Part shown: piece after piece, positions 33,248 through 41,775 of the stretch
Numbering within the stretch: the stretch's first letter is position 1
Layout: every line of letters starts with the position of its first letter
The notes under the pieces: generated by a model
What the model was told of the DNA's origin: nothing
The model's database searches: none
What the model saw: only the letters and a program-made list of their open reading frames with translations
NCBI GenBank assembly: GCA_041060555.1
Contig: JBEUDS010000016.1
From: CAUJIW01 sp963205175
GTDB taxonomy: Bacteria; Pseudomonadota; Alphaproteobacteria; Sphingomonadales; Sphingomonadaceae
Direction: 5' to 3' (one strand)
Length of the DNA: 64,000 nt
Made by a program: the position numbers and the translations under genes

Positions 33248-34500
33248 CCGGGACCGGGGACGCCAAGGCGTCGTTCCTGCTGCTGTTCCTGGTGCTGATG
33301 GTGGTGGCGGCCGGCAATAACGCGCTGAGTTCGGTGATGCCGGCCATCGGCCGCGAGATCGGCATGGCCGACCTGATGATCGCGATGGTGTTCTCGGTCT
33401 CGGCGGCGTTGTGGACCCTCACCGCGCCCTACTGGGGCCGCAAGTCGGATCAGCATGGCCGCAAGAAGCTGATCCGGCTGGGCCTGATCGGCTATGTGGT
33501 ATCAACGACCGGTGCCGGCGTGGTGGTGCTGGCGGGCCTGAGTGGCTGGCTCACTCCGGTCCTGACCTTCCTGCTGTTCACCCTGCTGCGCTCGCTGTTC
33601 GGCCTGCTGGGTTCGGCCGCCAATCCCGCCGCGCAGGCCTATGTCGCCGCCCGCACCACCGGCGAGGCGCGCACCAACGCGCTGGCGACGCTGAGCTCCG
33701 CGTTCGGGCTGGGCACGGTGCTGGGGCCGGCGGTGGCGCCGTTCATGGTCGTGCCGATCCTCGGTCTCTCCGGGCCGCTGTTCGGTTTCGCGCTGCTGGC
33801 GGTCATCACCATGCTGGCGGTCAACCGCTATCTGCCCGACGACGCGCCCGGCAGCCTGGGCTGGCGCAAGGACGACACGCCCGCGTTGCCGCTGCGCTGG
33901 CGGGACCGGCGCATCGCGCCCTTTCTCGGCGTCGGCTTCGTGGCGGGCAGCGCCCAGGCGGCGATGACCCAGTGCACCGGCTTTCTCATCATCGACCATC
34001 TGGCGCTCTCGCCGGCCAAGGCCCAGTCCTTCATCGGCGTCGCGCTGATGGCCGGCGCCGGTGCCACCCTGGTTGCCCAGTGGGGCCTGATCCGCATGCT
34101 GCGCATGACGCCCAAGGCCTTGCTGCAATGGGGCACCGGCCTGTGCCTTGCCGGTGCCGCGATCATGGCGATGGCCGGCAGCTACGGCACCATTGTTACC
34201 GGATTCGCGATCATCAGCCTTGGCGCCGGTTTCGTCCGGCCGGGCTTCACCGCCGGCGCGTCGCTGGCGGTTCGGGTGGAGGAACAGGGCGCGGTGGCCG
34301 GCGCGGTCACCGCCATCAACGGGGCCTGCTTCATCATCTCCCCGGCCGTCGGCGTGGCGCTCTATCATGTCGCCCAGCCGCTGCCGTTCGCGCTCTCCGG
34401 CCTGCTGCTGGCCGGTACGCTTGCCTATGCCCTGACCAACGACACGGTGCGGCAGGCCGGACGGACGCCGGTCCCCGAGACACCGACACCCGAACAATAG
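33244..34500 (+). CDS. MFS transporter, probable drug exporter (TetA/MdtG-like)
   Basis: 418 residues with about twelve hydrophobic segments. The loop 2-3 signature GRKSDQHGRKKLI (MFS motif A) and the motif C-like GLGTVLGPAVAP in helix 5 place it among proton-driven drug exporters. The substrate is unknown. ATG 33244 overlaps the stop of a short leader ORF; no Shine-Dalgarno sequence of its own is visible. The macA-like gene follows after 100 bp and need not be in the same unit. Confidence 0.85.
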   Translation: MTGTGDAKASFLLLFLVLMVVAAGNNALSSVMPAIGREIGMADLMIAMVFSVSAALWTLTAPYWGRKSDQHGRKKLIRLGLIGYVVSTTGAGVVVLAGLSGWLTPVLTFLLFTLLRSLFGLLGSAANPAAQAYVAARTTGEARTNALATLSSAFGLGTVLGPAVAPFMVVPILGLSGPLFGFALLAVITMLAVNRYLPDDAPGSLGWRKDDTPALPLRWRDRRIAPFLGVGFVAGSAQAAMTQCTGFLIIDHLALSPAKAQSFIGVALMAGAGATLVAQWGLIRMLRMTPKALLQWGTGLCLAGAAIMAMAGSYGTIVTGFAIISLGAGFVRPGFTAGASLAVRVEEQGAVAGAVTAINGACFIISPAVGVALYHVAQPLPFALSGLLLAGTLAYALTNDTVRQAGRTPVPETPTPEQ

Positions 34501-34600
34501 CCCCGCGACCGCCGGACAGATGCGCAACCTACTGCCTTCATTGGCATTCCATGAAAAGTAACGAAGGAAACTGTCATCGACTGCCGTTATCAGGAGGCGC

Positions 34601-36196
34601 ATGATCGTGACCCGGCCCCAGGTGCCATCTGTCAGGCCGGACCTTGAAACAACCCCTGGACTCAACTGGATACGCCCGATGATCTCCCGCCGCCTGGTTC
34701 TGATTGGCGCCACCGCCATCATCGTTGCCGCCGCGGGCGGCTTCTGGATGCTCCGGGATGGCGACAAGGCGGCCTTCCAGACCCAGGTGGTGGAAAAGGG
34801 CGACATCATCTCCACCATCTCCGCCTCTGGCAAACTGCAGGCGGTGGGCACGGTGGAGGTGGGCTCGCAGGTCTCCGGCCAGATTTCGGAGATTCTTGTC
34901 GATTTCAACTCGCCGGTGAAGAGGGGCCAGCTGCTGGCGCGCATCGACCCCAGCACCTTCGAGGCCAAGGTGTTGCAGGCACAAGCCAACCTCGCCACCG
35001 CCAACGCCACCCTTGCGCAGGCGAAGGCCAACCTGCTGGAAGCCCAGCGGGACTACGACACCAAAAAGGCACTGCTGGACTCCGGCTACTATTCGGTGCG
35101 CGCGATCCAGACCGCCGAGGCTACCTTGATGTCGGCCCGCGCCAGCGTCACCTCGGCCCAGGCCGCCATCCGCGAACGCGCCGCCAGCCTCAACCAGGCG
35201 CGCATCGACCTCACCCGCACCTACATCCGGGCGCCCGTTGATGGCGTGGTGATCGACCGCCAGGTCGATAGCGGCCAGACCGTTGCCGCCAGCCTGTCAG
35301 CGCCGACCCTGTTCGTCATCGCCGAGGATCTGTCACAGATGCAGGTGGAGGCCAATGTCGACGAGGCCGACATCGGCAACGTCAAGGCCGGCCAGCGGGT
35401 CGAGTTCACGGTCGACGCCTTTCCCGACGCCACCTTTGCCGGCGAGGTCAGGCAGGTGCGCATCGCCGGCGTCGAGACCTCCAACGTCATCTCCTACACC
35501 GTCATCATCACGGCCCCTAACCGGGATGGCCGGCTGCTGCCGATGATGACCGCCAACGCCACCATCTACCTCGGCGAGATCAAGAACGTCCTGAAGGTGC
35601 CGATGGCGGCGCTGCAGTTCAAGCCGCGCGATCCGGAAGCGGAAAAGGCGCAGGTCGCGGCCCAGTCCGGCAACCCGCTGGCCGCCACCATGGGACCACC
35701 GGGCATGCGCGGGCTGCGCGCCGCCGGCGGCACCCAGAACCAGAACGGCGGCCAGGGGGGTGCCAGTAGCCGTCGACCGGACCCGGCCAAGATGCTGGAA
35801 GACCTGACCGAGGATCTGACGCTCACCCGCGACCAGCAGAGCCGGGTCCGCGCCATCCTTGAGGAGTCGCTGGCTGGCCGGCCGGCGTTCAACGGCCCGC
35901 CCACCGACGCCCAGCGGGCGGAGATGCGCCAGCGCCGCGAGGCGATGCGCGAGAAGATCAAGGCCGTGCTGACGCCGCCGCAGGCCACGCTCTTCGACGA
36001 AATGCAGCCGGTGCGCGGCGCCAACGGCGAGAGCGGCAAGGCCGGCACCGTCTATGTGCTCGACGCCAGGGGCGAGGCGGACGAACGCAACATCCTGATC
36101 GGCGCCAGCGACGACGACTGGGCGGCGGTGATCGGCGGCCGGCTGAAGGCCGGCGACAAGGTCATCGTCGGCCAGTCCATGCCGGGCGAGGATTGA
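34601..36196 (+). CDS. macA: MacA-type periplasmic adaptor with an inserted LTxxQ (Spy/CpxP-like) segment
   Basis: 531 residues, about 150 longer than typical MacA. A membrane anchor at about 29-50 is followed by the biotinyl-lipoyl halves (VEVGSQVSGQISEILVDFNS; YIRAPVDGVVIDRQVDSGQT) separated by a helical hairpin (about 125-205), then a beta barrel. Residues about 393-470 interrupt the membrane-proximal domain with a charged helical segment holding two LTxxQ motifs (LTRDQ at 408-412 and LTPPQ at 457-461), as in the Spy/CpxP periplasmic chaperones. AGGAGG precedes ATG 34601 closely; GTG 34607 has better spacing and ATG 34679 is a shorter alternative. Operon with the ABC genes. Confidence 0.88.
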   Translation: MIVTRPQVPSVRPDLETTPGLNWIRPMISRRLVLIGATAIIVAAAGGFWMLRDGDKAAFQTQVVEKGDIISTISASGKLQAVGTVEVGSQVSGQISEILVDFNSPVKRGQLLARIDPSTFEAKVLQAQANLATANATLAQAKANLLEAQRDYDTKKALLDSGYYSVRAIQTAEATLMSARASVTSAQAAIRERAASLNQARIDLTRTYIRAPVDGVVIDRQVDSGQTVAASLSAPTLFVIAEDLSQMQVEANVDEADIGNVKAGQRVEFTVDAFPDATFAGEVRQVRIAGVETSNVISYTVIITAPNRDGRLLPMMTANATIYLGEIKNVLKVPMAALQFKPRDPEAEKAQVAAQSGNPLAATMGPPGMRGLRAAGGTQNQNGGQGGASSRRPDPAKMLEDLTEDLTLTRDQQSRVRAILEESLAGRPAFNGPPTDAQRAEMRQRREAMREKIKAVLTPPQATLFDEMQPVRGANGESGKAGTVYVLDARGEADERNILIGASDDDWAAVIGGRLKAGDKVIVGQSMPGED

Positions 36197-36199
36197 GGC

Positions 36200-36919
36200 G
36201 TGAGCGAACCGCTCATCCGCTGCCGTGACCTGACCAAGCACTTCCGCATGGGTTCGGAAGTGGTGCGCGCGCTCGACGGCGTGTCGCTGGACATCGCGCG
36301 CGGCGAGTTCGTTGCCATCATGGGGCCGTCCGGCTCCGGCAAATCGACACTGATGACGATGATCGGCGCGCTCGACACGCCGACCAGCGGTGACATCATC
36401 ATCGATGGTACCGCGCTCGCCGAGGCCTCGCCAAGCGCGCTGGCCGACCTGCGCGGCCGGACCATCGGCTTCGTGTTCCAGCAGTTCAACCTGCTCTCCC
36501 GCCTGAGCGCGCTCGACAATGTGGCGATGCCGCAGATTTACCGCCGCGACGCGGTCGCCGACCTCCGGGGCAAGGCCATCGACTGCCTGAAGCGCGTCGG
36601 CCTGGGTGACCGCATGCACCACCTGCCGTCGGAAATGTCGGGCGGCCAGCAGCAACGCGTCGCCATCGCCCGCGCGCTGGTCAACGATCCGCTGATCCTG
36701 CTCGCCGACGAACCCACCGGCGCGCTCGACAGCCGCACCGGCGCGGAAGTGATCGCCCTGTTCCAGGCGCTCAACCGCGAGGGCATCACCATCATCCTCG
36801 TCACCCACGACGCGCAGGTCGCCCGCGCCGCCCGCCGCATCCTGCGCTTCCGCGACGGCCGCATCGTCGCCGACGACGTCAACACCGACGTCTGGACCCC
36901 CGCTCCCTCCGCCGCCTGA
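36200..36919 (+). CDS. MacB-type ABC transporter ATPase
   Basis: 239 residues. Walker A MGPSGSGKSTLM, Q-loop FVFQQFNLL, signature MSGGQQQRVAIARAL, Walker B LILLADEPTGALD and H-loop VTHD are all intact and match the LolD/MacB subfamily that drives mechanotransmission rather than direct transport. GTG 36200 is the only start that keeps the N-terminal strand; a GCGAGG nine bases upstream may be its ribosome binding site. Here ATPase and permease are separate genes, whereas in enterobacterial MacB they are fused. Confidence 0.93.
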   Translation: MSEPLIRCRDLTKHFRMGSEVVRALDGVSLDIARGEFVAIMGPSGSGKSTLMTMIGALDTPTSGDIIIDGTALAEASPSALADLRGRTIGFVFQQFNLLSRLSALDNVAMPQIYRRDAVADLRGKAIDCLKRVGLGDRMHHLPSEMSGGQQQRVAIARALVNDPLILLADEPTGALDSRTGAEVIALFQALNREGITIILVTHDAQVARAARRILRFRDGRIVADDVNTDVWTPAPSAA

Positions 36920-36928
36920 GGCCCCGCC

Positions 36929-38158
36929 ATGCGCCCCCTCGCCGCCCTCCGCCTCGCCACCAGTTCGCTCAAGGCCCACAAGCTGCGCAGCGCGCTGACC
37001 ATTCTCGGCATCATCATCGGCGTCGCCTCGGTGATCACCATGGTCGCCATCGGCCAGGGCGCGCGCCAACAGATCGAGGAGCAGGTGCGGGCGCTGGGCA
37101 CCAACGTCGTCATGCTGCTGCCGGGCTTCAACCGCTCCGGTCCGGTGCGCTCCTCCAGTGGTGGCACGCCGCTGACCGACCGCGACGCCGCCGCCATCGC
37201 CAGGCGCGTCTCCGGCGTCGAGGTCGCCGCCCCGATCCGTCAGGGCAGCGCCCAGCTGATCTATGCCGGGCGCAACTGGTCGAGCACCGTGGTCGGCTCC
37301 ACCGCCGATATCTTCGTCGCCCGCGACCTGACGCTGGCGGAGGGTCGCAAGTTCTCCGACCGCGAATCGCGCAGCCCGGCCAAGGTCGCCATCATCGGCC
37401 AGACCGTGGTCAAGGAGCTGTTTGCCGGCGCCTCGCCGCTGGGCCAGACCATCCGCGTCAACCGGGTGCCGATGAAGGTGGTCGGCGTGCTGGAGGCCAA
37501 GGGCCAGAACGCCATGGGCCAGGACCAGGACGACACCGTGCTGGTGCCGCTCAAGGCCGCCCAGTCGCGCCTGCTGGGCGGCCGGTCGCGCGGGGCCGGC
37601 GAGGTCAACATGATCGCCATCAAGGCCAGGCGCGCGAGCCTGGTGGGCCAGGTGCAGACCGAGGTCGACGCGCTGATGCGCGAACGCCAGCGCCTGCGTC
37701 CCGACCAGGAGGCCGGCTTCGCGGTGCGCAGCCTGTCGGAACTGATGGCGGTGCGCACCCAGACCACCAACACCATGACCGGCCTGCTCGGCGCCATCGC
37801 CTCGGTGGCGCTGGTGGTGGGCGGCATCGGCATCATGAACATCATGCTGGTCTCGGTCACCGAGCGCACCCGCGAGATCGGCCTGCGCATGGCGGTGGGC
37901 GCGCGGCCGGAGGACATCCTGCTGCAGTTTCTCACCGAGGCCGGCCTGCTGGCGCTGATCGGCGGCGTGATCGGCGTGCTGCTGGCGCTGGCGCTGTCGC
38001 TGGCCATCGCCCAGTTCGCCGGCTGGTCGGTGAGCATCGACCCCGCGATCGTGCTGGTCAGCCTGCTGTTCTCCGGCGGCGTCGGCGTGGTGTTCGGCTT
38101 CTACCCGGCGCGAAAGGCCGCCCGGCTCAACCCGATCGAGGCACTGCGCCACGACTGA
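36929..38158 (+). CDS. MacB-type ABC permease (FtsX-like)
   Basis: 409 residues: one N-terminal helix (about 20-45, ALTILGIIIGVASVITMVAI), a large periplasmic MacB_PCD domain (about 50-280) and three C-terminal helices (FtsX domain, about 290-400; GGIGIMNIMLVSVTERTREI). With the adaptor and ATPase upstream it completes a MacAB-like pump that pushes substrates from the periplasm through an outer membrane channel. No channel gene is attached. Typical substrates of the family are macrolides, peptides and lipids; this one is unknown. Confidence 0.93.
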   Translation: MRPLAALRLATSSLKAHKLRSALTILGIIIGVASVITMVAIGQGARQQIEEQVRALGTNVVMLLPGFNRSGPVRSSSGGTPLTDRDAAAIARRVSGVEVAAPIRQGSAQLIYAGRNWSSTVVGSTADIFVARDLTLAEGRKFSDRESRSPAKVAIIGQTVVKELFAGASPLGQTIRVNRVPMKVVGVLEAKGQNAMGQDQDDTVLVPLKAAQSRLLGGRSRGAGEVNMIAIKARRASLVGQVQTEVDALMRERQRLRPDQEAGFAVRSLSELMAVRTQTTNTMTGLLGAIASVALVVGGIGIMNIMLVSVTERTREIGLRMAVGARPEDILLQFLTEAGLLALIGGVIGVLLALALSLAIAQFAGWSVSIDPAIVLVSLLFSGGVGVVFGFYPARKAARLNPIEALRHD

Positions 38159-38306
38159 GGCGGGAGCGACCAACGTCAACCGGCCCCGACGTCGTGCGTC
38201 GTTCCGCCACGCTTGTTGTCGGCGCCGGACGTCTGACCTATGAAGGGAGTGGCGGCGGTTCCGTCGCGAGTCATGGCGTTCCCATTCCAGCGGAGAGGAG
38301 ACCATC

Positions 38307-38867
38307 ATGAGCGACGCCGACAAATCCGGCACGATCCGGGAAGCCGTGGGCTATTTCCAGACATCCGACACCTTGCAGGCGGCCATCGACGAGCTTCTGC
38401 GATCGGGCTTCGACCGCGCGGAACTCAGCCTGCTGGCGGCGGCGCGCACGGTGGAGGAGCAGCTGGGTCACGCCTACCGCAAGGTCGCCGAGCTGGAAGA
38501 CGACCCCCGGGCGGCGCGCTGCTGCTATGTATCGACGGAGTCGATCGGCGATGCCGAGGGCGCGCTGATTGGCGTGCCCCTCTATGTCGCCGGAACCGCC
38601 GCCGCAGGCATCATTCTGGCCACCGGCGGCACCATGGCGGCCGCCATTCTGGGCGCGGCGCTGGCAGGTGGCGCGGGCGGCGCCTTCGGCGGGCTGTTGG
38701 CCCGGCTTGTGGGGAACCATCAGGCCCGGCACGTCGAGGAACAGCTGGACCATGGCGGCCTGCTGCTGTGGGTGCGGACCTGGACGACCGACGACGAACA
38801 GCGGGCGAGCGCGATCATGAAGAGACATTCCGGCCGCGATGTGCATATTCACGCCATTCCCGCCTGA
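38307..38867 (+). CDS. Hypothetical protein with glycine-rich membrane hairpin
   Basis: 186 residues, not assigned to a named family with certainty. The N-terminal 65 residues are soluble (YFQTSDTLQAAIDELLRSGF, like the domain of general stress proteins that sense membrane state), then comes a Gly/Ala-rich hydrophobic hairpin (about 88-135, glycine-zipper type GAALAGGAGGAFGG), and a C-terminal soluble part repeating the first fold (LLLWVRTWTTDDEQRASAIM). GGAGAGGAG precedes ATG 38307. The neighbouring cupin gene is on the same strand. Confidence 0.6.
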   Translation: MSDADKSGTIREAVGYFQTSDTLQAAIDELLRSGFDRAELSLLAAARTVEEQLGHAYRKVAELEDDPRAARCCYVSTESIGDAEGALIGVPLYVAGTAAAGIILATGGTMAAAILGAALAGGAGGAFGGLLARLVGNHQARHVEEQLDHGGLLLWVRTWTTDDEQRASAIMKRHSGRDVHIHAIPA

Positions 38868-38944
38868 GCGGGCGGCGCACGCCGGCGTGACCGCGACCGC
38901 CTGACACGAACACAATGACCAACCGGACTGAAGAGGTGATCCAG

Positions 38945-39340
38945 ATGAAGGGTTTTGTCGCCAATATCGAGGAACTGACCGAAGCGAACAATGACTTCCG
39001 GCGGGTGCTGTACACCGGCCACAATCTGCAGCTCGTGCTGATGGCGCTCCGGCCGGGCGAGGAGATCGGCGAGGAAATCCACGACGACCGCGACCAGTTC
39101 TTCCGCATCGAGACCGGCGAGGGCGAGATCTGGATCGATGGCGTGTGCCACCAGGTGAAGGCCGACGATGGCATCATCGTGCCGCAGGGCGCGCGCCACA
39201 ACGTCATCGGCCGGGGCAGCGAACCGATGCGGCTGTATACCATCTACGGCCCGCCCGAGCATGTCGACGGCACCGTCCACAAGACCTGCGCCGAGGCCCA
39301 GGCGTCGCACGAGCATTTCGACGGCAAGACCACCGAGTAG
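38945..39340 (+). CDS. Cupin-domain protein
   Basis: 131 residues from ATG 38945, which has GAAGAGG upstream; an in-frame ATG at 38915 is the alternative. A single cupin barrel with metal-ligand motifs GEEIGEEIHDDRDQFFRIETG (first His and Glu) and PQGARHNVIG (second His). Homologous small cupins are annotated as mannose-6-phosphate isomerase-like or stress-related without a proven reaction. Confidence 0.8.
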   Translation: MKGFVANIEELTEANNDFRRVLYTGHNLQLVLMALRPGEEIGEEIHDDRDQFFRIETGEGEIWIDGVCHQVKADDGIIVPQGARHNVIGRGSEPMRLYTIYGPPEHVDGTVHKTCAEAQASHEHFDGKTTE

Positions 39341-39342
39341 GC

Positions 39343-39401
39343 CGCGCGGGGCTGGCATCGGCGCGCGGCGCGCGGGGCCGGCATCGGCGCGCGGCGCGCG
39401 G
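39343..39401. repeat. 26-bp tandem repeat, about 2.3 copies
   Basis: Two 26-bp copies (39343-39368 and 39369-39394), differing at one base, contain GGCATCGGCGCGCGGCGCGC and are followed by a partial third copy. It starts just after the cupin stop. A nearby 9-bp direct repeat GGGCACGCC occurs twice between 39447 and 39475. Confidence 0.85.
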
Positions 39402-39503
39402 CTGCGAACACCCCGGAGAACGCCGGTTCATCGCCCATACAGGCGGGCACGCCCATATACACGGGCACGCCGATGGTGCCCGCAGCCTGCACGGAGACCC
39501 CCG

Positions 39504-40262
39504 ATGACCCAGCCCCGCCCCGATGACCTGACCGCCGCCCCCCCGTTCCCGCGCGACGCCGCCAGTCGTCGCTGGCTCGCTGGCGCCGCCGTGCTGGCGG
39601 CCGGCATGGTCGCCGGAGGCTATCTGCTGGGTGACGGTCTGGTGCGGGCTCGCGAGGCCGACCGCTCGGTGACGGTGCGCGGCCTCGCCGAGCGTGAGGT
39701 GACCGCCGATCTTGCCACCTGGACGATCGCCTATTCCGCCACCGCGCCGGACCTCGCGACCGCCCAGGCCGACGTCGATGGCGATTCCGACGCGATCCGC
39801 GCCTTTTTCCGCGATCTCGGATTCCCCGCCGACGACCTCCAGCCCACCGGCGTCAATGTCTCGCAGTTCACCGACAACATGGGCGCCACCCGCTTCACCG
39901 TGCGCCAGCGCATGACCCTGCGCTCGACCGACATCGTCCGCGCCCAGTCGGCGGTGCGCCGCCAGTTCGAGCTGGTGCGGCGCGGCGTCGTGCTGGAGGA
40001 GGGCTCGGGCATGACCTACGCCTTCACCCGGCTGAACAGCGTCAAGCCGGCGATGGTCGCCGCCGCGACCCGGGACGCGCGTGCGGCGGCCGAACAGTTC
40101 GCCAAGGACAGCGGCACCTCGGTTGGCGCGATCAAGCAGGCGACCCAGGGCTATTTCGAAGTCACGGCCCGCGATGGCGATTCCGGCGGTGGCTGGGGGG
40201 TGTCGGACACGCCGTACAAGAAGGTCCGCGTCGTCACCACCGTGGTGTTCTATCTGCGCTGA
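39504..40262 (+). CDS. SIMPL-domain (DUF541) envelope protein
   Basis: 252 residues. A hydrophobic N-terminal segment (about 25-45, WLAGAAVLAAGMVAGGYLLG) serves as anchor or signal, followed by the SIMPL domain with SVTVRGLAEREVTADLATWT, the FTDNMGATRFTVRQRMTLRS core and the C-terminal VRVVTTVVFYLR. The family is found in bacterial envelopes; the biochemical role is not established. ACGGAGA precedes ATG 39504. Confidence 0.82.
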   Translation: MTQPRPDDLTAAPPFPRDAASRRWLAGAAVLAAGMVAGGYLLGDGLVRAREADRSVTVRGLAEREVTADLATWTIAYSATAPDLATAQADVDGDSDAIRAFFRDLGFPADDLQPTGVNVSQFTDNMGATRFTVRQRMTLRSTDIVRAQSAVRRQFELVRRGVVLEEGSGMTYAFTRLNSVKPAMVAAATRDARAAAEQFAKDSGTSVGAIKQATQGYFEVTARDGDSGGGWGVSDTPYKKVRVVTTVVFYLR

Positions 40263-40691
40263 TCCCGGCCGCCGGCGTTGTCCCGCCACGCCTTCGCAGC
40301 CTCGCCGTGATGGCCGGGTGTGAGCAGAAGCCTCCCGCCCCGCGACCCTCGCTGTCAGGGCCGGGCGTGGCCGGGCCGGGACGGGGGGAAAGAATAGGTA
40401 TACTGTCCCCCGATATGCATGCACCGATATGCAGGCAGCACCCCGCGACCCCACGGGATGGCGCAACCACGCCCTTCGACAGGCTCAGGACGAACGGTGA
40501 GGACGGCGCCTTGCGCCAACGGGCGGGTCGCGACGTCGAATTGCCGTTCGTCCTGAGCCTGTCGAAGGGCGGACGGCCGCATGAGCTGGACCGGCCCGCG
40601 TCCTCCCCACGGTCGTCAAGCCCGGCCATGACAGCGGCGAATGCGGGAAGATAAGCAGACGACCACCGGAAACACGGGGCGGGAAATATAC
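40263..40691. other. 429-bp intergenic region, repeat-containing
   Basis: No gene seen. It holds a 13-bp direct repeat CGATATGCAKGCA twice (40411-40423 and 40425-40437) and a long perfect inverted repeat (40471-40570). Both flanking genes end or read toward it: SIMPL on the plus strand and the Imm11-like gene on the minus strand. Confidence 0.7.
40471..40570. repeat. 27-bp perfect inverted repeat, REP/BIME-like element
   Basis: The left arm (40471-40497) begins GCCCTTCGACAGGCTCAGGA and the right arm (40544-40570) is its exact reverse complement; the spacer is 46 bp. The CCTTCGACAGGCTCAGGACGA-type sequence is familiar as a dispersed repeat in many alphaproteobacterial genomes. It lies between two convergent genes. 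Confidence 0.85.
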
Positions 40692-41612
40692 TCAGCGCCC
40701 GATAACAGTTTCTATGACAACGTCGGACATCCCTTTGTCCGCCGCGATATTCTTTCCGGAATAATAAAATCCGCGCGGATACAGCGCCCCCGTGCCGTAG
40801 TGACGCCGCGGCGGTACAGCCATCACTGGCTGACCGGCATGCGCCATTTCATGTCGCACTTTCTCAGCAGCGGATCGGATCTCCAGCTCCCGTGCCGGAT
40901 GGAGCAGGAAAGGCCTAATCAGGACGTTCATGCCATCGTCAATAAGAGCCTTCACGAAAGCCGCAGAGCCGAATGTTCTTGGGGTAAAATACCGCATGCG
41001 AAAAAAATGATCCGGCGTACCTTGTGTTTTCAGCACAAGATTTTTAATCTTTCCAAATTCGACTGGCGCGGCATCGGGAAATCTCCTGTCAGCTTCGCGG
41101 ACGGCGTCCTCAAATTTGTCGTACTTTTCCATCCACGAAATCTCGCTGCGATCCGTATCGACCACATCGAGATGATGGTAGTCATCCATGATCCAGTAGC
41201 CCTGTTCGATGATGGCGCCGCCGCCGTACGAGTCCACCTGATCGGGGCGCTTCAGCTCCAGCCGGAGGGGGTAGAAGTCGACGTTCGGCACGGCGAAACG
41301 TTCGACCAGCGCCTTGAAGCGATCCGAGGCCACCCGGATGGCGGAATCGATCCGGAAATAATCCGGCAGTTCGGACGCGTCGGTGCAATGTTCCAGAGAC
41401 CACAGAAGGTCCTCCGGCGGTGCGATCAACAGCGGCTCGTTGACACGCGCCTTGAGCCTCCGTCTTTGTCGTATGATAGGAATGTATTCGGGATAGGGCA
41501 GTTTGTAGGCATTGAGGTCGGTCGCCGGGACCGGCTTCGCGACAATCTCGAAAATGAAATCCAGCGGCGTCTCCAGGTCGACACCCTGTTCCTGGCTTTC
41601 GGTCGGCTTCAT
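40692..41612 (-). CDS. Imm11/DUF1629-like putative immunity protein
   Basis: 306 residues. The pattern ASDRFKALVERFAVPNVDFYPLRLELK, GYWIMDDYHHLDVVDTDRSE, then KIKNLVLKTQGTPDHFFRMR and TFGSAAFVKALIDDGMNVLIRP matches the general layout of Imm11 (DUF1629) proteins, immunity partners of polymorphic toxins. The C-terminal 70 residues extend past that domain. The gene has a lower GC content and more mixed codon use than its neighbours, suggesting horizontal gain. No toxin gene is adjacent. AAGGA-type sequence precedes ATG 41612. The family assignment is from pattern memory and moderate. Confidence 0.55.
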   Translation of the reverse strand: MKPTESQEQGVDLETPLDFIFEIVAKPVPATDLNAYKLPYPEYIPIIRQRRRLKARVNEPLLIAPPEDLLWSLEHCTDASELPDYFRIDSAIRVASDRFKALVERFAVPNVDFYPLRLELKRPDQVDSYGGGAIIEQGYWIMDDYHHLDVVDTDRSEISWMEKYDKFEDAVREADRRFPDAAPVEFGKIKNLVLKTQGTPDHFFRMRYFTPRTFGSAAFVKALIDDGMNVLIRPFLLHPARELEIRSAAEKVRHEMAHAGQPVMAVPPRRHYGTGALYPRGFYYSGKNIAADKGMSDVVIETVIGR

Positions 41613-41775
41613 GAGATATCCTTCATCACTTCAGGCGAACATTGGCAGCACAGGATCACGCGCGGCCGATCACGGATGGCCGGGAACAGCTTAGAGTTGT
41701 CGACTCTGCATATCCAGTCCCCCCGCCCTCATGCCGCGCGCAGGACGTCTCGGGCCTGTTCGGGCAGGCGGGGTG

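Noticed and set aside
35333..38332. A minus-strand open frame of about 999 codons antisense to the macA-macB genes
   Set aside because: The sense strand encodes clear MacA/MacB proteins. The antisense product has no family motif and the repetitive His/Asp/Arg/Gly composition expected from third-position GC bias.
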